This document shows positions 10,901 to 22,759 of a stretch of 22,795 bases of DNA, piece by piece. The position numbers were made by a program, and so were the translations under genes. Each line of letters opens with the position of its first letter. Position 1 is the first letter of the stretch. Under the pieces are notes generated by a model, which had not been told where the DNA came from, searched no databases, and worked only from the letters and a program-made list of their open reading frames with translations. This DNA is from Polysphondylium violaceum (lineage: Eukaryota > Evosea > Eumycetozoa > Dictyosteliales > Dictyosteliaceae): NCBI GenBank assembly GCA_000277445.1, contig AJWJ01000389.1, positions 1-22,795 on the forward strand. The letters run 5' to 3'.

Positions 10901-13900
10901 CCCAAGTTATAATCAACTCGGCAATGTCAATGGCAAGCTTTTTGTTTTCCTGTGTGATGTTGGACACCAATGCAATCTTGGGCAGGGCACTAACCATGTG
11001 TGGAATAAATTGTGAACGATTGGGGTAAAAGAGCAAAGGATGTCTGACAATCAGATGAAGAATGTGGACAAGTTGATGGACAGAATGGCCTTCCTCAACA
11101 ATGATCTTTTTTGTCCATTTCACCCAAATGTTTTTCGAGTCGCTGGGGAAACGCACCTCAAAGCATGGCAAGAGAATATCAAGTGCTTGCTTGACGAGGT
11201 TCTTGGACTCCATCTGGAAGGCACGCAACAAACTGACATAGACTTGCAAGACGATCTTGATTGGAGTCTCATAGGCCTCGATGAAGCGACATGCTAACAC
11301 ATAGGCCCACTGTTTGCAAGTGAGGTCCTCGTTCTTGAGATGGTAGAGGGCACACTTGATCCAATCTTTTCTACAATCAATCAATTCGGTGTGCATGTTT
11401 TTGATGAGAATGGTTTGCATTTGGAGGATCTCAATCAACAACATCTCATCATTCTCGGGCTCCATTGTTTGTTTGCTGAGTTGAATAAACACATGGACCT
11501 CAATGGTTCTTTGGCTGGGCTCCAAGGCAAAGTAGCTGTTCAAAATGGGTGTAATGAGATTTTGGATGGCCTGCACCTTGATGTCGCTGGGGATGGTCTG
11601 GTCCTTAAAGAATATCAAAAATGTAGTAATGATGCTCTTTTTTTGCTCGTTGCTCGAGTTTTTGGACAGCTCATTTTGATAAAAGTCTCTCAAAAAGTTA
11701 AAGTCCATGGAACCCTTGAGTGTGAGGACGATCAACATGTGGAAAAAGAGATTGGTCTCCTCTTGGTGTGCACGGCAGTACTGGAGGAAGCATTTGACGA
11801 GGATCTTGGTCTCTTTGAGTGTTTGATTGGTGATCTCGGGCGCATGATAGTTAGAGTAGTGTTTGGGAGATCGCCAATACTGGATGAGGATGTCGAGGAT
11901 ATTGGTCTTTTCCGGCAGCCAACGGGGACACGACTTTGTGATGATGCCCATCAGCGCCAAGGCATTGTACCGAATCTCGGGTGTCTGCGAATTGAGAGCA
12001 GGCTCTAGCCACACGTTGTATGTGTTGGCGAGCTCGTCGATGATGGGTTTGGCGAGTTCGGTTTGTTTGAGCACCAATCTAAAGAATTGGGCATGTGTGG
12101 GCTGGAATGGGATGTTGGGGTTCATAAATATCTCGAGTGTCTTTTGAGGATATTTGGCAAGGAACCTGATCAAAGGCTCACGATAGGGCGACGTCACCTC
12201 TTTGCCAATGTTTTGCTCGAGACGCTGCACAAAATTGACGGTCTGGTCCAGGAGCTTTATGGCAGGGGGCAAGAGATGAAACACGTCGATAATGGCGGCA
12301 CTGATCTTGACCTCCTCGCTGTCTTTAAACTTGTTTGCTGCGGCATTCAACTTGCCATTCTCTTCAAAGATCTTGAGATACTCAAACAGCTTTTCACCCA
12401 ATGCGGCATTGAAGCAATTGGACAAGAGCTCAAGCAAACGAGACAGGCCCTGCAAAAATGGCACCGAAAGGTTTTTGAGGTCGGTGAGATTGGAGAGCAC
12501 GGGTCTCAAAGAGAGTTGGAGCAACTCTCTATTCAAACGCTGTTGAGTGATGGAATTGGACAAACCCTTTTTGGCGGCGGCCGCAAGATCTTTGTTTCTG
12601 GCAGTGACGCCTCTGAAAAAGGCTTTGATGATACGGTTTTTAAAGTCTACGCAATCAAATGCCAAAAACTCGGGACAGGTCATGGCGGTGGCAATCATCT
12701 CGACGCTGGCAATTCTGAGGGCACTCACCTGGCTGATGATCTTGGGCGAATTGGCCTTGATGGTAATGGTGGGGTCTTCACCGGCGGTATTCAAGCAATC
12801 TTGCAATATACGAACAGAGTCTGCATTGATGGGGATCAACGAGGGCTTTTGGGAAATACAAAAAGTGATGGCCTCCACAACACCAGTTTGAGCAACTGTT
12901 GATAGGATCTTTAATGGCTTTTGCAAGATTCTCTGTATGGTTATATTCAAATCAGACAACAACAAATGAATGGGAATATGAGTGATATCGTCGGATATCA
13001 TCAACAACATCTTTTGAGCAATTTGTCTGGTATGTGCTTGTGTAGCCATCAATGATCTAAACAGTATATCCAATACTCTATTTAAAAGCTTTCTTTGATT
13101 CTCACTCAATTGTGATAAAGTGGAAAAAGGTTTGGGTGGGGCTGGTGGTGGTGTTGGTGTTGGTGTTGCAGTTGGTGCTGCTGTTGTAGTTGTAATAGTT
13201 GCTGGTGTTGTACCAGGGGTAGTTGTTGCTGGTGTTGCTGTTGTTGGTGATGTAGGGTTTGGCGCAGGAGTGGTTGATGGATTGGTAGGTTGAGGTGTTG
13301 TTACAGGTGTTGATTCGGCTGGCTTAGCCTCAACACCTTCCATTGCCGTTGTTGTGGATGCTGTTGATGCGGTTGTTGTTGCTGTTTCGTCAACCTCCAT
13401 CTCCGTTTTGGTTACCACTGGAAGAGGTGGAGGAATAAGTTCCGGTGTACAGATCTTTAACAAACTATGGATGACATCAGAGGCCAAGTCAATGATTGGT
13501 TGGAATCCTTGATATGTGCAATCCTCAGTGATGAACAACAGACCTCGCAAGAGAGTAGGTTCATACAGTTGCACCCAATATACATTGCATCTGGTAATAA
13601 TGTATTTGATACCAATACACGATGCATTCTTGTTTGTGTAATTCTTGCTATAGCAATTGTGAATCAACGACTCGACCAAATATCTAAAGATTGGCGAAGG
13701 AGGTGTCGTGGGTGGTTGAGATGTCGACAGATCCTTTTTATCGTCGGGTGATAATGGATCCTCTTTTTTAATTGAACAACTACCATATATTTTATCGGAA
13801 CACTCAAAAATTGAGTCAAATATGCTTGATATATAGTCTCTGGCATTGGCGATTGCTGTTGGGGTTGGGGTTGGGGTTGGTACAACTGTGCTTTGATTTA

Positions 13901-16900
13901 AAGGAGGTGAATTTGTTGTTGTGGCTGGTGTAGTAGCTGATGTTGCTGGTGCTGCTGTTGGTGTGGTGTTGTCAATGGGAATGATGGCAATAACATCCAA
14001 TAAACACTCGATAAATATTTTTGGATCAATTTCTTTTAAGCTGTTGACAGGCGAACTATATGGTCTTTTGGATAAATACAATACAAAATGATAAATAACT
14101 TGATTTAAAAATGGAACTGCTTGGTCCTATTATTTGAGTAGAAGAATTAGTAAGGAGAATCAACCAATCAATCAATTTAACAAATTTGTTAGTTACCTTT
14201 AAATTATCATTGAATGAAGAAATAAATAAACAAAATAATAAATCTTTAAAGTTTTTAATCTCTTGAGAATACTCCTCGATGGTATGGGATATGGATGGTG
14301 TTGTTGATGGGGTTGTTGACGATGATGCAGTGGTGTTGTTATTGATGTTAAGGGTTGACATATTATCCTCAATATTTGAATAACTGTTGCTGTGAATTGA
14401 ATTTAAAGTGATTGGAATATTGGTTTGCATGATGTTTTGCTGGAGGTCTTTAAACAGTGATTGATTGTCGACAGATTCCAGTGGTTGTAAAAATAAAGAG
14501 AGGAAATGCTGAAGCAACGAGAATGCGTGTTTTTGATAAAACACGTCGTTGTTTTGCTGAAACACCAAGATTTGTTTGATGGACTCGATAGCCTTGTCCA
14601 TGGGGATGTTGAGGAGGTCTGGGAGAGGGGCAGAGGCGGTAGTGTTGCCAGATTCGACGGGGAGCAAGAGTTTAAAGACATTGTATTCGGTGTCGGATGT
14701 TGGGGTGTTGTTGAATGTGCTGGGCGAGAGCGCATATGTGCTTCTGCTCTTACCGGCCATCTTGCCGAGAATTCTGATGGCGTGGGGGCCAAAGAAATAG
14801 GGTGCGGGTCTGAGGTGCTTTTTGATAGCCTGGAGGAAATCAAATTTGTTTTCTCGGAATACGTTCAAAAGAAAGTCGCCAGTGATGTTGTCGACAATGA
14901 CCTCGAGCATTCTAAAGGCGATGCTGATCAACTCCATCGAGTCAGACTCGAGGGCCATGATAAAGGGTCGCACGAGGAGGTGGAGCGAGGGCAGAACAAA
15001 GCTGACTTGCACGGGAATGGTCAGGGTGAGCTCGATGAGGAGGTGGATGATGGGTTGAGGATAGCAGCTTTGAATGAGAAGGTCGTTGATGGTCTCAAAT
15101 ATGCCGGGCAAGATGGTGGCAATCTCTTTGGAGAGCTCTGGCTTGCTGCAGCTACGGAAAATCATCTTGAGCAAAATAAAATATTGCATAGAGTCGGCGT
15201 GTTTGCACTCGGACGAGAGCTTGAGGATGGTGAGGATTAGTGTCGAGAGGATTGGCTGCACAGTGAAATCGTTGTCGGGTACCAGGGTGACGCCATTAAA
15301 GAGCAAACGGATGAGACGAATAAGACAAATGTCTGGCTTGTCGGCGCCCGATGTGTTTTTGAGTTTCTCCATGATAAATGGCGTGAGGATCTCGGGGAAT
15401 ATCTTGCTTGCGTGGTTGCCGGTCAAGGAGAGGAAGCCTTGGGGGATCAGCAAGAGGCTTTGGTCCTCGAGTGATCGCTGGTACAAGAAGGGCATGAGGA
15501 ACGACATGACCTCTTGGAAGATACGCTGGTCGAGCATGATAAACGACGAGGTAAAGTGCTCGAGAATCTCTTTCTCCTCATAGAGCGATGCGTTTGCGCC
15601 GCCGTAAATCGAGAAGCACTTAACAGTGTTTTTAAACAGCTTGATGTAGAGCAACGACTCGTCCACCGCCGACATGACACGAGGGGGCGCGGTGGCAAGC
15701 TGTTGGTGTCTGAATGTCATGGCCCAAAATATATTTCTTAGCCCCGATGTCATGGTCTTGACAAGTAATCGGCAGTCTTTGATCGGATCATTGATATTGA
15801 CACTACCGTCACTATTTGTCGTGTTGCTGCTGTTGGTATTACTGGCACCACTGGCAGCAGCCTCCAACAGCTTGGGGATCTGCTTTTTGAGGCTTGAAAA
15901 CTTGTTGATGATGGACTCGAGGGACTTGTACACGATGATTCTGTTTTTAAAGTCGAGGTCCTTTCGTGGAATAAACTCCATGAGCGAGATGATGAGTTTA
16001 GCCGACATGACTTGAATGCCGACGGGATTGGTAGGATCATGCATGTGTTTGGAATAGATGGTGATGACCTTGCCAATCTGCTGGATGGTGAGCTCAGCAC
16101 GCTGGTGGTGGATAAAGTCTGCCAAAGAGCTATAGGCCATCGATCTGAGGGACTCATACGAGGTCTTGGAGGTGCCCAATAGCACACGCTCGTCCAGCAA
16201 CACGTCGAGGTAGAGGAGGAATCTGGTTCTGAGGCCAGAGTTGAGGATGTGACGTAACCCAATCAACAGTTCCTTACGGGTCGACGAGGCGTGAGTGGGG
16301 CAGTGACGCAGCAATTGGATGACGTATTGGGGGATGTCTTGGTATCCCTTGATTTGCTCATAGTACTGCACCAAGATATATGCGAGAAAGGATAGGGTCT
16401 TTACTTGGGCAGCAATGAAATCGCCATACTGTGAAGCATACACCGTGGCCGCGTTGGCCGGTGCTTGATAGCCCAGTGTTTGCACGATGAGTGGAATGAA
16501 TTTCGATATATTGGATGCAAAGAACTGACTATATAGTTTAAACAACAGCACCACAACCGATGGTGATTCGGTGAGTAACTTGAACGAAGCATTGCTGGGT
16601 ATCATGTGAGGCTCTGGAGGTTTGTTTGGTTGTATGATGTTTGCTGCTGTTGTTGCTGTTGCTGTAGGAGGTGATGTGGTTGCTGGTGCTATAGGTTTAG
16701 GCGAAGTTGTGCTTTGTGGAGGTGTAGTGATATTTGAGGGTGTGCCAACCTGTACTTCTCCTCCTGCAGTTGCTGGAGGTGGAGATGTGGCTGTTGGTGC
16801 AGCAGCACTAGCCCCAGCGGTGGGAGTAGTAACTGCAGTTGGATTAAATGTCTTTTCTATGGTAATGGGTAGCTGTGTATAAAAGTTGATAACTATATTT

Positions 16901-17392
16901 AAAAAAGGCTGCACTTCAGACTCTAGTGTAGCTCTATAGACCTTGTGTAACTCTGTTATGATTCTGAGACAAACCAAAGCGTTCTCCTCGTTATCGTTCT
17001 CCAACAGCTTCATCGACAAATGCAACAAACTGGTTACATGTGGTCTGAGCACCTCATTGTTGGGCAATTTACTCAGGATCTCCAATACTATAGTTCTAAC
17101 CTTTTGTTCTGGTCCATCATTAAATTGTACCTGTAGTAGTAATGATGTGAATGTCAGTTAATACTAATCCGGTATCACTCGTCGATTCATATAATACACA
17201 TACATTTCCTTTCATCAGTATGTCTTCAAACACAGGAAACAAGTGTTTTAAAAACGAGGGATATTCTACAGAATGCACCACCTCTATGTTGTCTCTAATC
17301 TCTGTCACGAGAGACAACATTGGGAGGAAGTCATTGTTCTTTTGGAGTTGTGTAATCTTGGCTGCATAGGATTCAAAATATGCCGGATTCAT
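4913..17392 (-). CDS. tra1: TRRAP/Tra1, pseudokinase scaffold of SAGA and NuA4
   Basis: Four exons on the minus strand: 17392-17204, 17130-14197, 14126-6537 and 6466-4913. The introns are 73, 70 and 70 nt, all GT...AG and all phase 0. They join to 4088 residues, within the range of the family (about 3700-3900 in yeast and human, longer in dictyostelids). Tra1/TRRAP recruits histone acetyltransferase complexes to activators in the nucleus. The N-terminal stretch after the first junction (LRPHVTSLLHLSMKLLEND, NALVCLRIITELHK) is strikingly TRRAP-like. HEAT-type helices follow to about residue 2700, a FAT domain covers about 2750-3560 (VYRKRFTCDETKLGLILEQ), and a PI3K-like domain about 3660-4010. 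A FATC tail ends in IPWL. The kinase motifs are lost: SKFGQLSPNDIYF replaces the DRHxxN loop and YFNQW replaces DFG, as expected of this inactive family. Ser/Thr/Pro/Ala-rich inserts, a 19-Gln run (about 3298-3316) and an Asn-Asn-Pro repeat (about 3416-3443) sit between conserved blocks. The start codon is preceded by a CA-rich leader. Confidence 0.97.
6922..7002 (-). repeat. 9-nt tandem repeat encoding Asn-Asn-Pro / Ser-Asn-Pro
   Basis: Nine consecutive 9-nt units (plus-strand consensus GGATTATTT, with GGATTACTT at one end) lie in frame inside Tra1 exon 3. They encode a (NNP)n run grading into (SNP)n on the C-terminal side. The unit number is likely to vary between strains. It lies between the FAT domain and the pseudokinase, where an insertion is tolerated. 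Confidence 0.9.
7302..7358 (-). repeat. CAA/CAG tract encoding about 19 Gln
   Basis: A run of 19 glutamine codons, mixed CAA and CAG, lies in Tra1 exon 3. It is flanked by Pro-rich residues (PPPNT before, PPQAG after). Mixed codons suggest selection or age rather than a recent pure-repeat expansion. Poly-Gln in conserved nuclear proteins is common in dictyostelids. Confidence 0.92.
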
Positions 17393-17957
17393 TTTATGTT
17401 TGTTTGTGTTGTTGGTGTTGTTGGTGTATATGTGTTATCCTGTCGTGGATAGCGAGAATTATGAATCTGTATGCGTTGAGTAACTCTTGTTGTCGATCAA
17501 CATAAGTTTGTGTGTGTGTGTGGTGATGATCAATCAAGATATATTGTGTGAAACGGTGTCTGTAAGTGTATATTATGTGTATTATTCTTTTTTACAAAAA
17601 AAAAAAATATGAGAGCAATAAAGGTCAAAATAAAACTACGATATATACAATGATCAAGATCCTTTAGATTTCTAAAAAAAAAAAAAAAAGTAGTGGTGTG
17701 TTGATTGATCCAATAAATGAAAATGATAACTTCACATGAATTCCAACTGTTAAAAAAATCAAAAGTTTTTTTTAAATTTTTGAAAAATAGGAAATCACAC
17801 CCTTTTTCAAATGACACCCACAGCGATAAGATTAGATTTGATATCGAAAGATATATATACTTTGAATAGAAATATGAGTAGATTTGATTTGATTTAGTAT
17901 CCATGCATATACGCATTGGATTTAAATTTAAAGAGTTTTATTTGGTTTGTAATGTGA
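17393..17957 (-). promoter_or_regulatory. Spacer: Tra1 promoter and leader plus 3' end of the secreted-protein gene
   Basis: These 565 bp hold no convincing gene. On the minus strand the part nearest Tra1 (17393-17430) is a CA-rich leader of CCAACAACA type, followed upstream by a GT/CA dinucleotide run (about 17507-17523). A12 (17596-17607) and A16 (17674-17689) tracts read as T tracts on the coding strand and fit a dictyostelid promoter. The part near 17958 would be the 3' UTR of the secreted-protein gene. A 128-codon ATG frame at 17530-17916 was rejected. Confidence 0.55.
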
Positions 17958-18737
17958 TTATTTGGTGAATGAAAAGGTTGGATTCTTGGTGGCCGAGACA
18001 AAACCAAAGGAATGGGTGGCACCGGCGGGGAAGGAGGAGATGTATGAGGGGAGGATATAGAAATCACCACTCTTTACAAGACCCCAGATTTCGGTTGGTG
18101 CCCAGTTGGAGCTGGATACTTTGACGTCTTTCAAGTCGTTGGATTCGTTGTTTTTGATGGTGACACCGTATTGGTAAAAGACAACACCGAGGGTAGTCCA
18201 TTGATTGTCGACAGTGACTGTAAAGGAGACAGAGGCACTTGGGCTGGTAACAGGGGGAACGGTAACGACTGGTGCACCTTGACAGGCTTCACCATAGTAC
18301 AATGGCTCGCAAGTGGCAGCAGCTCTGAGGGCGAGAGAGTAAAAGAAATAGTCTCTTCTGTAGGTGGCAAAACCATCGCTGTAACATGTTAATTCATTTT
18401 GGACACCCTTCAAGATAAAACTACCGTTGGTAAAAATCTTTACATCGTCATAGTAGAATGCATCTGGAGCAGAGAATGGTTGACGTTTACCGTTGTTGCA
18501 ATAGGTCTCATAGGTTTGGAGATTAGTGATCTTGCCGTTGTTTCTCAACACGTTGTTGGAGGAGTAAAGATAGCCTTTGTAACCTTCCTGAGCAAGACTA
18601 AGGCTATGAACACCAGCAACTGAGAGAGTGACACATTTGGATGGATCATTATAAGCAGCAAGGAATTGGCTACATGGGATCACATTTTGAGCAGCAATTA
18701 CTCCGATAAGAATTGAAATCAAAATAAATAATTTCAT
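17958..18737 (-). CDS. Secreted six-cysteine protein with C-terminal CBM49
   Basis: An intronless gene of 259 codons. Residues 1-16 (MKLFILISILIGVIAA) are a clear signal peptide, so the protein is secreted or enters the secretory pathway. Residues 17-152 form a domain with six cysteines (22, 35, 80, 118, 143, 152) and motifs such as LQTYETYC and NGKRQPFS. I tentatively link it to the dictyostelid DUF3430/CfaA_B_C family (counting-factor-associated proteins), from memory. A Pro/Val/Thr linker (about 153-167) leads to a CBM49-like domain (168-257: FTVTVDNQW, FYQYGVTIKNN, IWGLVKSGD, YILPSY), the cellulose-binding module seen at the end of dictyostelid wall and sheath proteins. Sequons are NGS at 104 and NES at 198. 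The likely role is in the extracellular matrix or cellulose-rich stalk, spore or sheath. A TATA-like TATAAAAG lies about 90 nt upstream. The next gene upstream is its truncated paralog. Confidence 0.88.
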   Translation of the reverse strand: MKLFILISILIGVIAAQNVIPCSQFLAAYNDPSKCVTLSVAGVHSLSLAQEGYKGYLYSSNNVLRNNGKITNLQTYETYCNNGKRQPFSAPDAFYYDDVKIFTNGSFILKGVQNELTCYSDGFATYRRDYFFYSLALRAAATCEPLYYGEACQGAPVVTVPPVTSPSASVSFTVTVDNQWTTLGVVFYQYGVTIKNNESNDLKDVKVSSSNWAPTEIWGLVKSGDFYILPSYISSFPAGATHSFGFVSATKNPTFSFTK

Positions 18738-18824
18738 ACTAATATATATATATTTAAATATTTAGAATAAATAAGAAAGAAAAGAAAATTTGTTGGATTG
18801 AATAATGAATTAATGAAGATTGAG

Positions 18825-18832
18825 CTTTTATA
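18825..18832 (-). promoter_or_regulatory. TATA-like box of the CBM49 protein gene
   Basis: TATAAAAG on the minus strand, 88-95 nt upstream of the ATG at 18737. Position and sequence fit a dictyostelid TATA element. The transcription start itself cannot be seen. Confidence 0.45.
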
Positions 18833-19022
18833 CTTTTCCTCTTCTCACTCCTCTGATTTCGTTCAAGTCTGATGATGACATTTAATTATTTTCAACAAAC
18901 ACTCTTTTTTCCATAAATATCCATCAAATTCCTCACACACAACTCCTTTCATCTTGAAGAGGTTTATAAACACCCGCTTCAACACTTGTTGAAACACAAT
19001 ATAAATCTGTTATATAAACTTA

Positions 19023-19115
19023 CCTCCCCACCATACCACATGCATCCCATTCTCGCTTTACAATTCTGACAATTTTTAACCCCACACAAACACTTTTCTC
19101 ACTCACTCACACCAC
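19023..19115 (-). promoter_or_regulatory. G/T-rich upstream region, candidate GBF sites
   Basis: Read on the minus strand, the region holds GGTATGGTGGGGAGG (19023-19037), GTGTGGGGT (19079-19087) and GTGGTGTGAGTGAGT (19101-19115), about 290-380 nt upstream of the secreted-protein start. G/T-rich elements of this kind are bound by G-box binding factor in D. discoideum developmental promoters. The assignment is inference from composition only. Confidence 0.3.
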
Positions 19116-19535
19116 AAATCAAACACATATAATATGGATTCCAGAATAATGTTAAAAATAACTTTTACACACCTGCATGCAAAAACAATAACAACTATAA
19201 CAAATATGCTGATCATCACATAAACTAATTCGTTTATGATATAAATAAAAATATCACACACTTCACCATCAAACGCAATAATCCAACACCAAATAGGAAA
19301 AAACTTATTTTCTATTGTCACCAAATCCTTTTCCTCTTCTTCTATCCAATTCTTTTAATTGTTTGGTACATGTTGGCACAAATAATTAGTGTTTGGTGTA
19401 AATATCTATTCTCATTTATGTACACATACAAATAAAGTTGATATTTTTAACATCTATTGTAAAAGATGTCTATAACAATAACAATTAAAATATCATCTCT
19501 ACACAAATAAAATACAAAATATAAGTATTTATTTT

Positions 19536-20155
19536 TTAACAGGCTTCACCATAATCTAGGGTATAGCATGTATCCAATGCTCTTAGGGTAAGGGAATAGA
19601 GATAAAAATTACTCTCAAATGTTGCAAAATAATCAAAACATTTCATATTAGAGTATGTATTTTGAATGGAGATGGTACCATTGAGGAAAATCTTTACATT
19701 GTCATAATTAAAGGCAGCATGTACTGAGAATGGTTGACGTTTGCCATTGTAACAATAAGTTTCATAGGTTTGTAAATTTACAATAATACCTTTATTCTTG
19801 AAACCACCATCAACAGCTTCCATATATCCTTTATATCCTTCCTATTTTATTTATTAGTAAGCATTTAATTTAAAACTAAAATTGTAGTTGGCGCCATTTC
19901 TGTTTAGTCGGCACTATTTAGTTTAAATGGTAATGATAAGAGAAATCGTACCGATAGAACAGAACTAACCACTTATCATATATAGTTACTATTGCTACTT
20001 ACTTGACTTAAACTATAATTATTTACACCAGCAATTGAAACAATTATGCATTTATTTGCGAGATGATGAGGTGAAAGTAATTTTGAGCAAGAAGAGGATG
20101 TTTGTGCATTGGTTAGAGTTACCAACACAAATATAATTAAAATTATAAATTTCAT
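19536..20155 (-). CDS. Secreted six-cysteine protein without CBM49 (short paralog)
   Basis: Two exons, 20155-20003 and 19841-19536, separated by a 161-nt GT...AG intron (donor GTAAGT), encode 152 residues. Exon 1 begins MKFIILIIFVLVTLTNA, a clear signal peptide. The mature part aligns throughout with the N-terminal domain of the gene at 17958-18737: GYKGY, VNLQTYETYC, NGKRQPFS and YGEAC are shared. All six cysteines are kept (23, 36, 81, 119, 143, 152). The protein ends directly after the sixth cysteine, where the longer sister continues into a linker and CBM49. The sister has CAA (Gln) at that codon; here it is TAA. Sequons are NYS at 46 and NGT at 105. A TATA box about 65 nt upstream and an intact frame argue for a live gene rather than a pseudogene. 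The family label (DUF3430/CfaA_B_C) is tentative. Confidence 0.78.
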
Positions 20156-20587
20156 AGTTTTAGTTATTGGGTTGTTGTATTATTAAATTAAAACATTTAA
20201 TCCAATGCCAAGCAATATTTATATAAACCAAAACATTCTTTTTATTGTTCTTTAGAATATTGAATCTAGATTCATACATAGCAACATATATTCATTATTA
20301 AAAGCTACTCGTAAGGAATAAAATTATTATCTGTTCAAACATAAAATTCTAACCCCTTTGGAGAAGTTGTGTATTAGCTGATAAAGTAAGTTGGTGTGTG
20401 TTGTGAATATTACATAGGTATTGTTACATTTCAATTTTATTATAATATAAATAATACTAAAAATAGATCCAAATGATCTTAAAGAGAAAAGAGTGTAGTT
20501 ACTCTATAATAAATTTAATATAAAGAGAAAATAAATATATCCTTCTCTTTTGGACAATGATTGTGATCCAATGTGTTATTGTTGTTT
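20156..20587 (-). promoter_or_regulatory. Spacer: promoter of the short secreted paralog and 3' end of the WW gene
   Basis: These 432 bp are very AT-rich and hold no gene. The half near 20156 carries a TATA box. The half near 20587 is the 3' flank of the C2/WW gene. It contains a hairpin with an 8-bp stem (AAAGAGAA at 20522-20529, TTCTCTTT at 20543-20550) and a smaller one with a 5-bp stem (20490-20494 with 20501-20505). These could sit in the 3' UTR. Confidence 0.5.
20216..20225 (-). promoter_or_regulatory. TATA box of the short secreted paralog
   Basis: TATATAAATA on the minus strand, 61-70 nt upstream of the ATG at 20155. It closely matches the usual dictyostelid TATA element, and is followed by an A/C-rich leader (ACAACAACCCAATAACTAAA) up to the start codon. 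Confidence 0.5.
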
Positions 20588-22162
<1,575 letters not shown>

Positions 22163-22530
22163 TTCCTATATCTATACTATCCTCTCTTGATAGAATATAT
22201 CTTGATGCAAATTATTGAGGACAATCAATTTTGCGCACCCTTGTGCACTTTCTCATTTTTTCAGTTTTTTAATTTTTCGAAAAAAAATAAAAAATAATTT
22301 TAAATTTTTTTTCAACGATTTTGACCTGCAATCGTGTGAAAATCTAAATTCATCTCATTGATTGTTATGAGCACTAAAAATACCACAACAACAGTATGTG
22401 TTTGAGTATTTGTGTGCAATAAGACACAAATAGTTACTGTGTATCTTGCAGGATAAGACATTAATACTCCTCCATAATATCATTTATTATCTCTGTATCT
22501 GAGTAGCATAGGATAATAACTATAGATTAT

Positions 22531-22557
22531 TATGTTTATGTTTATGTTTATGTTTAT
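22531..22557. repeat. TATGTT tandem repeat (4.5 copies)
   Basis: Four perfect TATGTT units followed by TAT. A simple sequence repeat in non-coding DNA. No function is apparent. Confidence 0.9.
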
Positions 22558-22695
22558 CGAGTGTTGTGATAATGTATCTTGAAGGTAAATAAATAAATCA
22601 AAGTAATTTTATGAATGCAATGGCCAGATCAGCAAAGCAAAAGCATGTTGATTTTAATACCAATGTGTGTGCAAATTGCTATTATCATAATTTTG

Positions 22696-22759
22696 GAAAA
22701 TTTGAAAATTTGAAAAAAATATTGCCATATTTGAATTTTGGCGGCAAAATTTGAATTTT
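22696..22759. repeat. AT-rich direct repeats
   Basis: GAAAATTT is repeated twice in tandem and followed by a decayed third copy (22696-22719). ATTTGAATTTT then appears twice, 20 bp apart (22729-22739 and 22749-22759), around a short GC-containing GGCGGC core. Low-complexity AT-rich sequence; the second pair with its GC core could fold into a small cruciform. Confidence 0.6.

Larger units (their letters stand above)
18738..19535. other. Non-coding spacer between the two secreted paralogs
   Basis: About 800 bp without a supportable gene. The part next to 18737 is the promoter of the CBM49 protein gene: a TATA-like box, and further up a C/A-rich plus strand (G/T-rich on the coding strand, about 19023-19115). 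The part next to 19535 is the 3' flank of the paralog. I looked for a decayed CBM49 downstream of the paralog stop in all minus-strand frames and saw none. A 73-codon frame at 19103-19324 begins with GTG, not ATG, and was rejected. Confidence 0.6.

Noticed and set aside
10243-15240. Long plus-strand open frames across Tra1 (up to 279 codons, for example 12063-12902 and 14506-15240)
   Set aside because: They lie antisense to conserved Tra1 coding sequence and arise from its GC-rich codon bias. Their products have no domain character.
6467-17203. Tra1 as four separate genes
   Set aside because: The three gaps are 70-73 nt phase-0 introns with GTAAAC, GTAACT and GTATGT donors, and the joined product follows TRRAP order from N-terminus to FATC.
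17530-17916. 128-codon minus-strand ATG frame
   Set aside because: It lies in the Tra1 promoter spacer. Its product is dominated by Phe/Ile/Asn runs from T tracts, with no conserved-looking segment.
19103-19324. 73-codon hydrophobic minus-strand frame
   Set aside because: It begins with GTG rather than ATG, is AT-rich and lies in spacer DNA.
19536-20155. Short secreted paralog as a pseudogene
   Set aside because: Signal peptide, all six cysteines, splice sites and a TATA box are intact. Only the CBM49 is missing, so a live gene is the simpler reading.
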